Shown here: piece after piece, positions 45,223-56,884 of the stretch
Layout: each line of letters begins with the position of its first letter
Position numbering within the stretch: position 1 is the stretch's first letter
DNA from: Gongronella butleri
Taxonomy: Eukaryota; Mucoromycota; Mucoromycetes; Mucorales; Cunninghamellaceae
Direction: 5' to 3'
Assembly (NCBI GenBank): GCA_025201375.1
Contig: JAIWZP010000040.1
Coordinates: 212,874-276,873 of the forward strand
Length of the DNA stretch: 64,000 nt
Program-made: the position numbers and the translations under genes
The notes under the pieces: generated by a model
The model's database searches: none
Seen by the model: only the letters and a program-made list of their open reading frames with translations
What the model was told of the DNA's origin: nothing

Positions 45223-46516
45223 TTACACGACCTGATACAGCCAGAGCATCCCCTGATCACCTGCTGGCTGACCCAATGCGCCAAATTTCCAAAAGCCCGC
45301 CTGATCGGGCGTGATCGTGACAGTGCGGAAAATGGCCGGCAACAGCGACAGATGCTGGACGACGCGGCCATTGTGCTCTACGACACCGTTCTCCCACGCA
45401 ACATCGACAATGTCGATGAAAGAGCCCCAAGCCAAGACATGCCAATCGACGCTTTGGCCTTGTCGCAGGACGAGGGACCGTGGACGCGCCATCATCAGGC
45501 CATTCACCATCTGCTTGACATTGGACAAATAAAAGGGCGTGGGATCACCGTCCATGCGCTCAATGGCGGCCACATCGAGGTGTCCAGCAACGCCGTCGTC
45601 GTCCTCCATCGTCTTGGACAGGTACGGCGACAAATTTTCGTCGCTGGCAAACACGGTGGTGACGATTTCCTGCTGATTTTCCATTCCCTCGCTGTCCATG
45701 CTCCCTGGACGGTACACAAGTATCGCGCCATACAAGCCTGCATAAATGTCAAACTCTGTGACATGCGAATGGTAACCCCAGACCAGCGAGCGTCCGTCCG
45801 CCGGCCCAGGACCCGCTCGTGGGTGCAATTGCCAACGATACGTGTAGCGCGCATTCGGTTCAATCGCACCGTGTGCATCCGATCCCTTGTAAACAGCACC
45901 TTCCATGTCAAAGTCATAAAAAACGCCCTAAAAGAAACAAAAAGAGCCAAAAATAAGCCAAAAAATGCCAAAAAATAAAGCCCGCGAATGGAGGGCTCGG
46001 GAAGACGCGACTTGCATGAGGATGCATGGAAAAATTGTGCTGCGCACGATTCCACACGTGGATCACCAATGTATCACCAACCTCACCACGCAGAATCGGG
46101 CCCATGCCACCTTGCCACGCCGGCACAGGTGTCAATTGCGTGTACGACGCATCCAAGTACTGCCGGTATTGCGCCTTGTAGTACTTGCGGCCAATCGACG
46201 TCGATGCTGTCGTCCATGACACAAAAACAAGGACAAAAAATAGCAGAAAATCAGCAACTTGCCACTTTTTCTCATCTTCCACACCAAACTTACAACTGGT
46301 CGTCCATTCTTTGCTGGGTGAAACGTCAAGTGGAGTGTCATGGACCTGATCCCAAGCGTCAGGAGCGTAGTCCCAGAGCACCTCGTCAATAGCCACATAA
46401 TATGTACGCTCTTTTCCACTAAAACGGTGCTGCAACTCTCCATAGAGCATGTCATAGTCGTCAATAAAGGCTAGCGCATGCCAGGCCAACAACAAGGCAA
46501 GGAATACTACGAACAT
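45223..46516 (-). CDS. Ceruloplasmin/hephaestin-like cupredoxin protein with incomplete copper sites
   Basis: Three exons: 46516-46294, 46206-46016 and 45927-45223, giving 372 residues. Residues 1-17 are a signal peptide. Two cupredoxin domains follow, as in one repeat unit of ceruloplasmin: RTYYVAIDEVLWDY near the start, then M-H135-x... with the trinuclear-type pairs HPHG (136-139) and Y-H191-S-H193 (WGYHSHV), then GLYGAILVY. The second domain has GQSVDWHVLAWGSF, LLPAIFRTVTITP and a C-terminal GFWKFGALGQPAGDQGM, where a multicopper oxidase would have H-C-H and H ligands. Those ligands are missing, so it is probably not a working monomeric oxidase. It could bind copper or oligomerise. It is expected to be secreted or in the secretory lumen. 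Intron 2 begins GCAAGT (46015) and splits HPH from G. Confidence 0.83.
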
Positions 46517-47936
46517 ACATACAAAAAAGTCGAGGCGAAAGGTGTAAAAAAAAAAAAAATCGGGCGAGAAAATCAAAAAAAAAGCAGTGCTGCCCCGGTT
46601 CCGCCGCATCAGCCGTGGCCGTCTGAAAAAGGAAAGTCGGATGCTTTCAGCAAAAGCGATTGAGTGGTCAGTCGCCTGTCAAGGTGGCATTTGCCAAGAA
46701 CAACGACCCGTGGCGCGAAAAACAATTGAACGCGCTCCGGATGAACCTTGCATGGATGCTATTTCTGTCATTGTGCGGACGCGCGGTCAGCTAATGGGAC
46801 AGTGCGCGCCATTGATAGGCTTCAATTCTGTAAACCTTCCCCTTCTTGGCATCCTTTGCTCTCCTCTTTTTTTTTTTTTTTTTCTGCGCGCGGCAAACAA
46901 AGGGATCTACCCGAAATTAGGCTGCATTTTTGACTGCACAAATATAGCCATTGCACACGCAGGCGCTCCATTCGGTGAAAGGAGAGAGCGGGAGCTGGAA
47001 TGATGTCACTTTCCCCCCTGAATGCAGAAATAGCAATGCCACCACGCCCTTGCCATCATCAAGTATTTAGTAGCAGCCGACGAGATGCCAGGTCGCATGA
47101 AGCGGCTCACCACACACTCTGCAAAAGGCAATGGCGCATGAGAAAGTGACGCAGATCTCACTCTTTCTCACTCTTTTTTTTTTTTTTCGCTTGGGACGCG
47201 GTTTTGCTTCTTGCATTGGAGCCATTTAAACTTTCGTGATCGCTTGCTGGCCCTGGTGAGCTTTGGCGCTCAACACTTGAACCTTGTCGCCGGGCGTGTG
47301 TCACGCCAAGGAAATAAGTTACCCAATCCGTCCTAGTCTGCAATAGGCAAGGCACTGATCTGCACGCCCGGAGTTCTTTTGTGATCGCCCACGCGCTGCT
47401 CTGGGCCTTTCAAATTATCAATTGCAGCCTGTGTCACATCATTGGTTATGTATTAGCGTCACTTGGATCCGAGGGTCAAGAGGGGACGGATGTTTTTTTT
47501 TGAAGATTTATTGCTTTTACACGCCATTGGAATGGAAAAAAAAGAGTAGTTTAATAAGAATGAAGTTTAATCTCTTGTGTGCATGATCTTATAGGGTAGT
47601 GAAAAGAAAAAGGACGAGGAGACAGGATTTACAGTCGTCACTGTTAAATTAAAAACGAGGGGAAGAGCTACTTATTCCTCTGCCCTATAGGTCTTACGGC
47701 CCAATTGAACCTGAATTCTTCGTTTTTCCAGAGATTCCATCCACCCAATTAAGAACTCCGTTGCTTTATAAGGTTATACTCTTCTGTGCAGGTGAGATCA
47801 GCTTTACCTCATATCAGTTTTTTTACTCGACGAGAGCCGAAAACCAGGACAATTCCTTCTTTCTTTACTTTTTTTTTTTTTTTTTTTTCCACTCACTCCT
47901 CATACTCCCTCGCACTCCTTTTTTTCCACCCCCGCC
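46517..47936. other. Intergenic region between divergent genes
   Basis: The promoter zone of the cupredoxin gene (minus) and of the Cas1p-like gene (plus). A T20 run lies at 46864-46883 and a T22 run at 47868-47889. No gene is supported. Open frames at 46587-47003 and 47158-47355 lack domains and splice partners. Confidence 0.45.
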
Positions 47937-50771
47937 ATGGGTCAAGAAGCCGCATCCTCCTCATTTTCGTCCATATGTCACCGCCTTTTGCACCTCACCT
48001 TTTGCACGCTTGTCGGTGTCGTACTTTTTGGCAGCTTTTACCATTATTTAACCGGTATGAAATTGCATCAATCGAACAAAGAAAAAAAAACCGGGGCGGC
48101 CTGCTTTTTTTTTCACTTTTTTTTTTTCTAAATCGCTGATTCCTCCTCCCCCCCTTTTTTTTTATACAGAACCCAATGATCGCACGCGCTGCAAGGGTCT
48201 GCTCACCGACGGCTGGTTCCAGGGCGACAACTACACCAATTGGCAGGTGCCTGGCTGCATGGCGCACGAGTACAAGGCGGCTGAAATTGGGCAGTGTCTC
48301 AATCATTCGCGCGTGTTGTATATTGGCGACTCGATCATGCGCGAACAATTCTACTCGATGAACCGCCTGACGCACTCGTTTGATATCAAGGGCCCGCTAC
48401 ACATTGATCGCAAGTACAAATCAGAGGAATACGGCATGGTGTACGAATTTTGGTGGGACCCTTATTTGAACAGCACGCGCACCATCGACTTGTTCAATGG
48501 CAATGACACGACCGGCGACCCACCCAGTCTACTCGTTGTCGGCTCGGGCATCTGGTTCGCGCGCCGCCTTTCGCCTGAAACGTATCTAGACGAGTGGAAA
48601 ACAGCCACTGACCGTGTGTTCCACGCTGCCGAGAACGATCCCTCGCTTGCCGATGCCCTCATGCTGTCGCCCGTCGAAATTCCGCAATTCAACAGGCTCA
48701 ATGACGTGCGCCAAAAGCTCATCACCATCGACAAGATCAACACAATGAATGATTATTTGCACCAGCGCGCCAAGCGCGTCCAGCCCAAGGTGCCTTTTGC
48801 TGTCGCCTTCACTTGGAACAAAATCGCCACGTCCACAATTGACATGACCGCCGATGGCCTCCACTACAATCCAAAGGTCACCACCCCACAGGCCATGATG
48901 GCCCTCAATTTCAGATGCAATCAACAACTTGACAAGCATTTCCCCATCAACACCACCTGTTGCATTCATTATCCCATCCCCGCTTGGTATCAGCTCATTG
49001 TCTTTGGCTTTTTCCTCCTGTGGATCCCTCTCGCCTTTGCTTTTGTTAGTAAGTTTGAAAAAAAAAGGAAAAAGGGGAAGTGGTACGTAGAAGAAAAGGA
49101 AAGAATAGAAGAAAAAAAACACCGACACTCACCCTTTTTTTTTTTTTCTCGCTAGAAACGAGCCGTTCCATGCTTGGGCGCTGGTTCCCCTCGGATGAAA
49201 AGGTTTTGACGGCCAATTTCATCATGGGGCTGGGCGTGCTCTATATGTACCTTGGGGATCGTACGCAGCTCTTTGGCAAGATGCACAAGTTATTCGACGT
49301 GTCGACTTTTAGCCTGCAAATGGCATTGATGGTGGGCGGCGGTCTTGTGTCGCTGTACTACCAATCGGATGCGGACGACCTGGGCCTGCTCAATCGAGGC
49401 CAAACCGACGAATGGAAGGGCTGGATGCAATTGGTGATTCTGATCTATCATTTCACGGGCGCTTCCGGCACACCGGGCATCTACAATGCGGTGCGATCCT
49501 TGGTGGCCGCCTACCTCTTCCAGACGGGCTATGGCCACTTTTACTTTTTCTACAAAAAGAAGGATTTCGGCCTAAAGCGCGTTTTGAGCGTGATGATCCG
49601 CCTCAATCTGCTCACGTTCATCCTCATGTACGTCATGAACACCGATTACATCAGCTATTACTTTACGCCGCTCGTGTCGCTCTGGTTCCTCGTCATTTGG
49701 ATCGTCATGTTCCTCGGCCACGACTACAACGATCGCGCCTGGTTCCTCCTTGGCAAAATGGCCATTGCTTGCGCCCTGACCACCGCCATGATCCACATCC
49801 CCGGCCTGCTTGAATTTGTGTTTGATTTGGCCGATCTCGTTGCCAATGTGCATTGGAATGCCGCTGAATGGCGCTTCCGCCTCGCCCTGGACGCGTACAT
49901 TGTGTATATTGGCATGCTGTTTGCATGGCTGACCATTGTGTACAAGGACAAGCAATGGGGCGACCGATTCGTCTTCAAGGCCGCGCACTATGCCTATTTC
50001 CCTGTGGGCATCATCACACTGATCTGGTACTTTTGGTACGAATTGCAGCAGCCCAGCAAGGCCGCGTACAACCAGCATCACCCGTACATCTCTTGGATCC
50101 CTATCCTGGCCTATATTGCCGTGCGCAACGCCTTTGTCCTTTTCAGAAACACCAATTCGCGCCTTTTCATGTGGGTTGGTAAGTGTTCTCTCGAAACCTT
50201 CATTGGCCAATTCCACATGTGGCTCGCCGCCGATACCAAGGGCCTTCTCGTGGTCGTGCCGACCGACTGGGTGCAGTCGCTGGGCGGCGGCATCGGCTGG
50301 TGGTTGAATTGGGCTCTGTCGAGCTTGATCTTTTTGTACATTTGCCATCATCTCGCCGAGGCAACCAACACCTTGACGGCCTGGCTCGTTGCGCTCTGGA
50401 CGCACGTGCCCGAGCATATGAACCAGAGCTTGCCACAGCACCGCAATGCCGCCGGCGGACGCGACAATCAAAACACACTTGTGCGCGACGACGCTTACCA
50501 AGCGGTGCCTCTTTTGCCCACCAATCACAAGAATGCCGACCGTGACGAAAAGCAATCGACCGACCGCGGCTACGACGAGCACGAAACGCCCGAGGATGGC
50601 ACCGCTCTACTTGACGATGAGGACTCGCTGAGCTTGGAAGAAGAAATGGACATGTGGCAGCCAGCAACACCCTCAAAGTGGCAGCGCGTCAAGGCCATTG
50701 TCTGCTACGACCCGCGCGTCAAGACGGTCGTCTTTTTCCTCGTCATGATTGTCATCAACAATCTGTGCTGA
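47937..50771 (+). CDS. Esterase/Cas1p-type O-acetyltransferase (CASD1/Cas1p-like)
   Basis: Three exons: 47937-48054, 48170-49048 and 49156-50771, giving 870 residues. Residues 13-35 are a membrane anchor. Residues 45-290 form a lumenal PC-esterase (SGNH-like) domain with the nucleophile motif Y-I-G-D-S94 and the terminal D268-G-L-H271. Residues 300-760 are the polytopic Cas1p acyltransferase domain, with about ten or more membrane spans and the FIGQFHMWLAAD segment near the end. A polar tail (about 770-840) precedes a last hydrophobic stretch. In Cryptococcus, Cas1p O-acetylates capsule glucuronoxylomannan; in animals, CASD1 O-acetylates sialic acids in the Golgi. Here a Golgi cell-wall or glycan O-acetyltransferase is the natural inference. 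All introns are GT-AG. The protein appears intact. Confidence 0.92.
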
Positions 50772-53700
50772 TCTCTTTTCGTCGTTTTCTCGTTTTTTTT
50801 TTTTTTGACAAAAGTTGTTTTTTAATCCCCCCTCCTTCTCCATCAACCCCCCCTTTTTTTGATCCGTCTGTATCATTCCTTTCCCTCACAGCGCAAGGAT
50901 CTGGCTAGATAGACTTTGTTGTCAATTTTACTTGGGCGTGCCCTCGGATCGTGCACGCGCCAATTCATACCCTCAGTTCTTTTTTTTTTTTCAATAAATC
51001 AAATGGCATTCCTTCAATTGTTGTAATGAACAAATATGATTGCAGCTGGTTTGCGCGTGTCCGAGTCGGCCATTGCCAGTTTACAGTATGAGATGACATT
51101 GTACAGTATTATAGGTGTCGTGGCGCTTTGGTATAAGCAGCAAGTGAATTACTCTTTGTTATCTCATGCACCCGTCATTGAGACTGTCAGTCCGTCGTAC
51201 TGCAATAAGATACGTACAGAACGAGAAAAATAGCCATTTTGATATGACATCATATATATTTTTATAGATTCCAAGTTATTTCTGGCTGCTGTCAGCAGCA
51301 AAATGGCTGTTAGGTCCCAGCACATAATCACACTTTACTGTAAAACGTCAAAACACCCAAAATGGCTCTAGGAAAGTGATCTTACTGGGAAAAAAAATGC
51401 TTTTTGAGGCAGGTGCCTTTATTCCTAATGTGAATGATGAGACTATTTATATTTTGAAAGGCATCTGCAACCAGAAAACCAGAAAGGGGCTAAAGGTCGA
51501 GGCCCATTAACCCGATGCTTCCTTCCAATGCTCACTTTTAATCGAGGACTGCATCAGTAAAAGAAGATGACAGAGTATGAAGGACGATGACTGAGCACAA
51601 AGGAAAATGGCAGAGCATTGGAAAACGGGGTGAGCACGAGAAGCTTGCGATCAGAGGAGTGCATCGAGGATTGAAACAGGATTGTTGGATTGACATGAGC
51701 TTGTGAATAGTGAAAGCATGCAATTGAATGGTGCAGATTAAGGAGTCTTGACGAATTGGTGAACATCCATTCTTGCAGATCGGATGCCTTTGATTTGGGA
51801 CGCGCTCCTAAGCGCGATGGATATTTTTAGATTGGATTTTGACATTTTGCCGCAGCAATTGCTGCGTCTTGGCAAATAATGCCAGGCCTGCAGGGCAAAG
51901 CCTGGCAATGGCAGAGAACGATATGTTCTGTTAAGTGAAGACGCTGAATCCAATCTTTTAACGAGATTTGCTTGTTGGAAAGACTCGCAAATTACAAAAG
52001 GAACAAAAAAATCAATTCGTCCATGCCTTATTTTTATGAATATTAATGGTTTCATGCAGTATTGTGAACTTCACTGCAAGCAACAAAATTGCAGATGAAG
52101 ACTTGACACTTGCAGTGCTGTACCTGGCGAAAAAAAAAACGATGGAAAGACGTGCAAAATGCAAAAATGCTCAAATTTAGTTTTTTCATTATGATATTCG
52201 TTGTCGTTTTTTTTTTTTTTTCCTGGGCACTGAGCAGCTTTGGGGCAAAGGACATTTCATAATTGTGACAAACCGTATGCTCAATGAAACATTGTTGAGT
52301 TGTAATCAAAAGATGTAGAATAGGGTCATTGTGTTGTGGAAAAGTAAACCAAGCTAAAGCGGGGTTTTATTGCACTTTGTTCTATCATACAGCTCACGGG
52401 ACGACGGCAGTCGGGATCATGAAGCCTTTGCTCCCGTTTTGCCACGGGATGGGGTAATATCACCTTTTTATTATATATGTCCAGTTCTTTCCATGGATTC
52501 CCTGTCAAACGTGTAAAAAAAGTGCCGACTAAAGGACGATTGCATGGTGGAGCTTGTAAGGGTTGAGGATGAGGCCGCCGCAGCTGAATCGCCGCAATTG
52601 GCATAATCTTCAACGCGGATTTAAAAGGGGTGAACAAAACATCTTTCTTTCGCCACCCTTGCAGTGCTCGAGTCTCGTGATTTTGACAATTAAGCATGAT
52701 CTGCACGCGGATGCCTTTAGCATTTGACTCTTTATTTACAAGTGAGCTGGCAAGTTGTTTTTGTTTGTCCTTGGTCAAGTCTGCACTGACGACGGCCAAT
52801 GCGAATGCAATTCGCTGGACCGCGGCTAAGGTTGCCAAGCGTCTCGCAATGCCCAAATATAGTGCACCATGGCGTGCGGCTAGTATTAAGAGCGCGCGAA
52901 AAAGTGCTTGGCCATCGCGTCATTCGATGACTTAAACGAGGCACTGCCCACACTTGCAATTTTTATATTAAAATATCAATTTTAGTGATCGTTTTGGTTG
53001 AAGGCCGGAGTACGTACTTTGGCAACTAGCCAGGTCTGCGCGGGGAGGGAAAATGAGGTGGGAAAAAAGAAGATGGAAATCGGGGCAAGCAGAGAAAAAT
53101 AAAAAAAACTGAGGGAAAAGAGGCAAAAAGGAGGGTCGAGGCCAACCATCGACCTGCTCAGTGCCCTGAGCGGGACTTGAGCGAGCTTGGGGGACACGGC
53201 ACGGTTGGTGTAAGCTGCTTGGGGTCCGCCACTTGTGTCACAACAAGGCATGTCAGTCAGGCAGGTCACTCACGAAAGAAACCGTGCAAACGGGCTTAGC
53301 GCGTGAATTGCCTGTGCTTAATGAACAAGGTCTTTGGTGCACCACCAAAGCAAGAAATACAAAGGTGGGGGGGGAGAGAGGCATTTCTTATCCATTGGGC
53401 AAACTTTTTTTTTTTATTTTTATTTTTTTTTTTTTTTTTTTTGCTAGTTGACGTGGTCAAACAAGGCAAGCGCAAGTTCTTTCGAAGGCACACTTGCCTT
53501 TTTTACGTTTACGATGTCGTTGCTTCTCATGCAATGGAAGAATCGTTTGCCATAGACGCTAAACCTTTAAATCTTGATTCTTCTTCTGCAAACCGCGCGG
53601 AAAAAAATGAAAATGAGCGTAATAAAATCATACAAAGATCACGCCACCGACCCTGCTCATGCGGATGCGAAAAAAACAAATGTTAAGCTTACCTCTCTTT

Positions 53701-56600
53701 GCAATGGTGGCATGCTTATCATTCCCATCGGGCCGCGCAGTTCTTTTTTTTTTTTTTTTTTTGCCAGAGTGGCGGTTTGACCACCCAAGATTCAAAATTT
53801 CAAGGCTGTTGCCTAATGTACACCACGTGCTCATCACCTTTTTACATCAAGTTGCCGTGCACGCCCATTGTTTGTCTTGCGGATAGCATCTTTTTCATCA
53901 TTTCTCGTGTTTCTTCTTATCAATCTTGTCAACTTCCGATGCCAACAGTAGGAAATGATGGCAAACACGTTGATAGGCCATTGTTTCTCAACATTTTATG
54001 GCACCACACAAAGTTAAACTCAAGCTCACCTTGCATTTTCAAATGATCCGGCGATGATGTTCCGTTTATTTTCTTTTAGAAAAGGCGTTCATCCGCTTCT
54101 GGAAAGAGTGGGCGTACGTGCCTGGGAAGCCCAATTGCCCAATGAGACAGGATGTACACAAAAAAAAAAAAATCAAGGGAACCCAATGTCAGGGAAATAA
54201 ACAAACGGGAACAGCCGCATTTTTTTTTTTTTTTTTTTACCGCCCAGGCGCGTTTTTGTTTCCACTTTTAATCCTTGTTTGAGGGTTAACACGGGTTGTT
54301 TCATTTGGGATTGTCTTTGCACAGTGCACAAAGGGGAAAAAAGGATGCACCAATTAAGGTTTTCAATGTGTTTTATGGATGGTTTTTTTAGAGTGCTCGG
54401 AGCACAGGGCAAGTCCCACCCGTTATCCTCACGGATGCCTCACGACATCCAAAAGCACACAAAAAAAAAACTTTAATAGGGGGGCGCGTCCCATTACGCC
54501 TCATAGGGAGCACAGACATCCAAGAATAATAAAAAAAGGTCTTTTTTTTCCCTCTATTTTCTTTGGTCTTTTGGCTAGTAAAGCAAAACTTGACGACAAG
54601 GGATTGGGGGATGTTTGAAATGTATGACAGGCCGCACCCATAAATTTCTGACGCCTTGTGACTCGTGTTTTGATGATGTATTTTCAAGTATCATGTGTGC
54701 GTCCCCCTTGATGCTTGTCAACAACCCTCTTTCATGAAAACCCCGTGGGCGTTTTGTGATTGATCATCAATCAATCATGAAAATCAATCACGAAAAAACA
54801 CTTGAGATTTTTTTGAGTGGTTGCAATTGGAATGGAACTCTTTTTAAGATTTGTGAGCATCGAGCGGCCCCTCCGTCCGATTATTTTGAGCACCCATTCT
54901 TGCATTGAGACCCACGCACACACATACACACCGCCGCGGGCGCCATTTCATCGCAAAACACGCCACGTCGCGCCTTCATTTTTTTTCTTTTTTCGTTTTT
55001 AGCCATCAAACGGGTTCTTGGCCGCGCAATACAAATAAACACTGAATGGCAGCGCGGCCTGCGCGGCCTTTCAGATGCACGCGCTGATGAACAAACAAAA
55101 GGGCGAGGGACGCGGCGTAAAAGACCACAGAGAATTGAGAATCGTGGGCGTTTTGTTTGTTTATTGTGATCGCTCGCCCGGAGGGCTCCCAGAGTCGGTG
55201 CGAGGCAAAACAAAAAAAAAAAAAAAGAGGGGGGGAGGGGAAGAGGGAAAAGGGGGCGAGACGTTTTACAGGGAGAAGCCAAATTGGGGCATTTGTGTGC
55301 GCGACAGCGAGATTTTGTATCACCATGCGGTTGCCATGGCATTTTAAGCTACGTTTTTGCTGCAAGGCCGTCGCCAAACTTTCTTTTAGAGAGCAAAGAA
55401 AATGGCCCTTGGTTTCAGCCTATTGAAAAATCTCGGCGAACGCGGTCTCGCCTTTTGTTCCCCCCCCCATATCATTCTGACGGTTCAGGAGTGACTATAT
55501 CGCGTAAAGTCGGTTGGAGTAACAAAATACGCCCACATAGAGCCTTCTAGATTCCCCCAATTGCGTCGCTACTCCCCATATACGCGCGAAATTCCTGGGT
55601 GGTTGGGTGTTTTGCCAGCTCAAGATGCAAAAAAGGGGCAAAACGAAGCCACCACAAGGGCGTGTCATGCAAAATGGCAGAGCTTGCTTGAAAATCTTTT
55701 CCCTTTTTAGAGCCCAAGCATCATGGGACATGACATCCTATCGCAAATTGTCAAAAAAGCCCATAATCTAATCAGAACGACTCGCCGCATGGGGGGGGGA
55801 GAGAGAGAGAGAGAGAGAGAGGCTTGAAAGGGCTGTAAAATAATAAAAAAAAAAGGATCGTGTTCCTGTTACTTTGCCGCATTTGTCGACTTTGGATGCG
55901 CGTGCGGCGGAGAGAGTTGCATCTCGGAGGTGCCTTTTTTTGTCAAAAGCCGATCTCATTGCAAAATGTTCGATTTGCAAATGATGGACTGAACCGCGAA
56001 GATCTTCCAACGACGAAATTTTGATCAAAGATGGGCTCCCCTTTGCCCGAGTTTGGCCAAATTGCACTTGTCCGGAGACGACTTGATTTGTGTCTGACCG
56101 ATACTGCAGCACGGGCGAGATAATGCCAACAACAACTAGGGCGTCTTTTCTAGAACAACAAATAAAAATAAAGTGAGTGTGAGAGAGGTCCATGGGTCAT
56201 TGATGATGCGATGTGGCAATGAACGCCTGTCTCCCCCCCTTCTCCCTTTTTTCCTCTTTTCGCTCCCCCCCCCCATCTTCCCGTGACAGGTTCGGCAATT
56301 GTCATCTTAGCACCGCTGAATCTGCTTGTCACCTATCAAAAAATTTGTGCAACCCTCCACAGAATTAGGCTATCTTTATAGGCTTGTGTCAACCTCCTTT
56401 CCAAGTCTCCTACAGGACCCCACAGCCGGTCCATGTCTCGCCTCCCTTTCTTGGGCATACCTTGTTCATTTTGTGGTCTTGGCCCCTCTTCTTTTTCCTC
56501 CACAAAATGGACACAGCCTCACCGCACCCCCCAAATGGCGTCCAATGGCTAATGAACTCTAATCATCAGACAGCTACCGCTGCTCGATGCAGAAAAAAAG
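50772..56600. other. Gene-poor region (about 5.8 kb)
   Basis: It begins with T-rich 3'-flanking DNA and an AATAAA near 50993. A 21-bp-scale degenerate tandem (GATGACTGAGCAC / ATGGCAGAGCAT / GGGGTGAGCAC) lies at 51560-51640. A 176-codon minus-strand frame (52326-52856) looks protein-like but has no start codon. A T20 run preceding TTTGCTAG (53425-53448) resembles an intron acceptor, followed by an open frame to 53686 with no partner exon found. A (GA)n tract lies at 55797-55822. No complete gene can be assembled. Confidence 0.45.
52329..52933 (-). other. Protein-like open frame without a start codon (possible exon)
   Basis: From an upstream TGA near 52933 the minus strand stays open to a stop at 52326-52328. 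It encodes about 200 residues with a non-random composition. An Ala/Leu-rich helical beginning (FRALLILAARHGALYLGIARRL) is followed by a basic middle (ADLTKDKQKQLASSLVNKE) and a mixed tail. There is no in-frame ATG near the beginning, so it would need an upstream exon. I do not recognise the family. It could be a decayed gene or a chance frame. Confidence 0.3.
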
Positions 56601-56601
56601 A

Positions 56602-56608
56602 TATAAAA
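56602..56608 (+). promoter_or_regulatory. TATA box of the zinc-knuckle gene
   Basis: TATAAAA, about 90 bp upstream of the start codon at 56692, with T-rich DNA between. Confidence 0.55.
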
Positions 56609-56691
56609 TGCGCGCTCATCCTTTTTTTTTCTATTCCACTCATTTCACCACTTTTTTTTCCTTCCCGTCACATCTCACGTCCTGCAACAAA

Positions 56692-56884
56692 ATGGTTGAA
56701 TCTTGTATCAAAGCTCCCGTCAACTCATCCCATATCTCCCCCAAGCCTCTCAATCTGGACGGCGGCCAATGGTAAGCTAAAAAAAAAAAGGCAAATTCCG
56801 GACGATCATTGACCATCTCCTTTTAATAGTGGATGGTGTGGAAAGTACGGACACAAGCGCGGGGGTTGCCCTCTTCTCAAGTGA
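56692..56884 (+). CDS. Very small spliced CCHC zinc-knuckle protein (44 residues)
   Basis: Two exons: 56692-56771 and 56830-56884. The intron has a GTAAGC donor and a TTTTAATAG acceptor (58 bp). Splicing creates a codon for the first cysteine (TG|T) and yields C27-G-W-C30-G-K-Y-G-H35-K-R-G-G-C40, a perfect C-x2-C-x4-H-x4-C zinc knuckle, followed by PLLK and a stop. The N-terminal 26 residues are Ser/Pro/Asn-rich with a KPLNLDGG phrase; a KPLNLD phrase also occurs in the open frame at 53534-53686. A TATA box lies 90 bp upstream. Zinc knuckles bind single-stranded nucleic acid. A domesticated or decayed Gag-type fragment is an alternative, but no retroelement sequence surrounds it. Transcript evidence would settle the matter. 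Confidence 0.5.

Noticed and set aside
49572..50582. 336-codon minus-strand open frame
   Set aside because: It is antisense to the Cas1p-like gene. Its Val/Asp/Glu/His-rich composition arises from the opposite-strand codons.
55768..56193. Minus-strand frame of about 100 plausible residues after a TTGTTCTAG acceptor
   Set aside because: No upstream exon could be joined and it runs into a (GA)n tract. Left as part of the gene-poor region.
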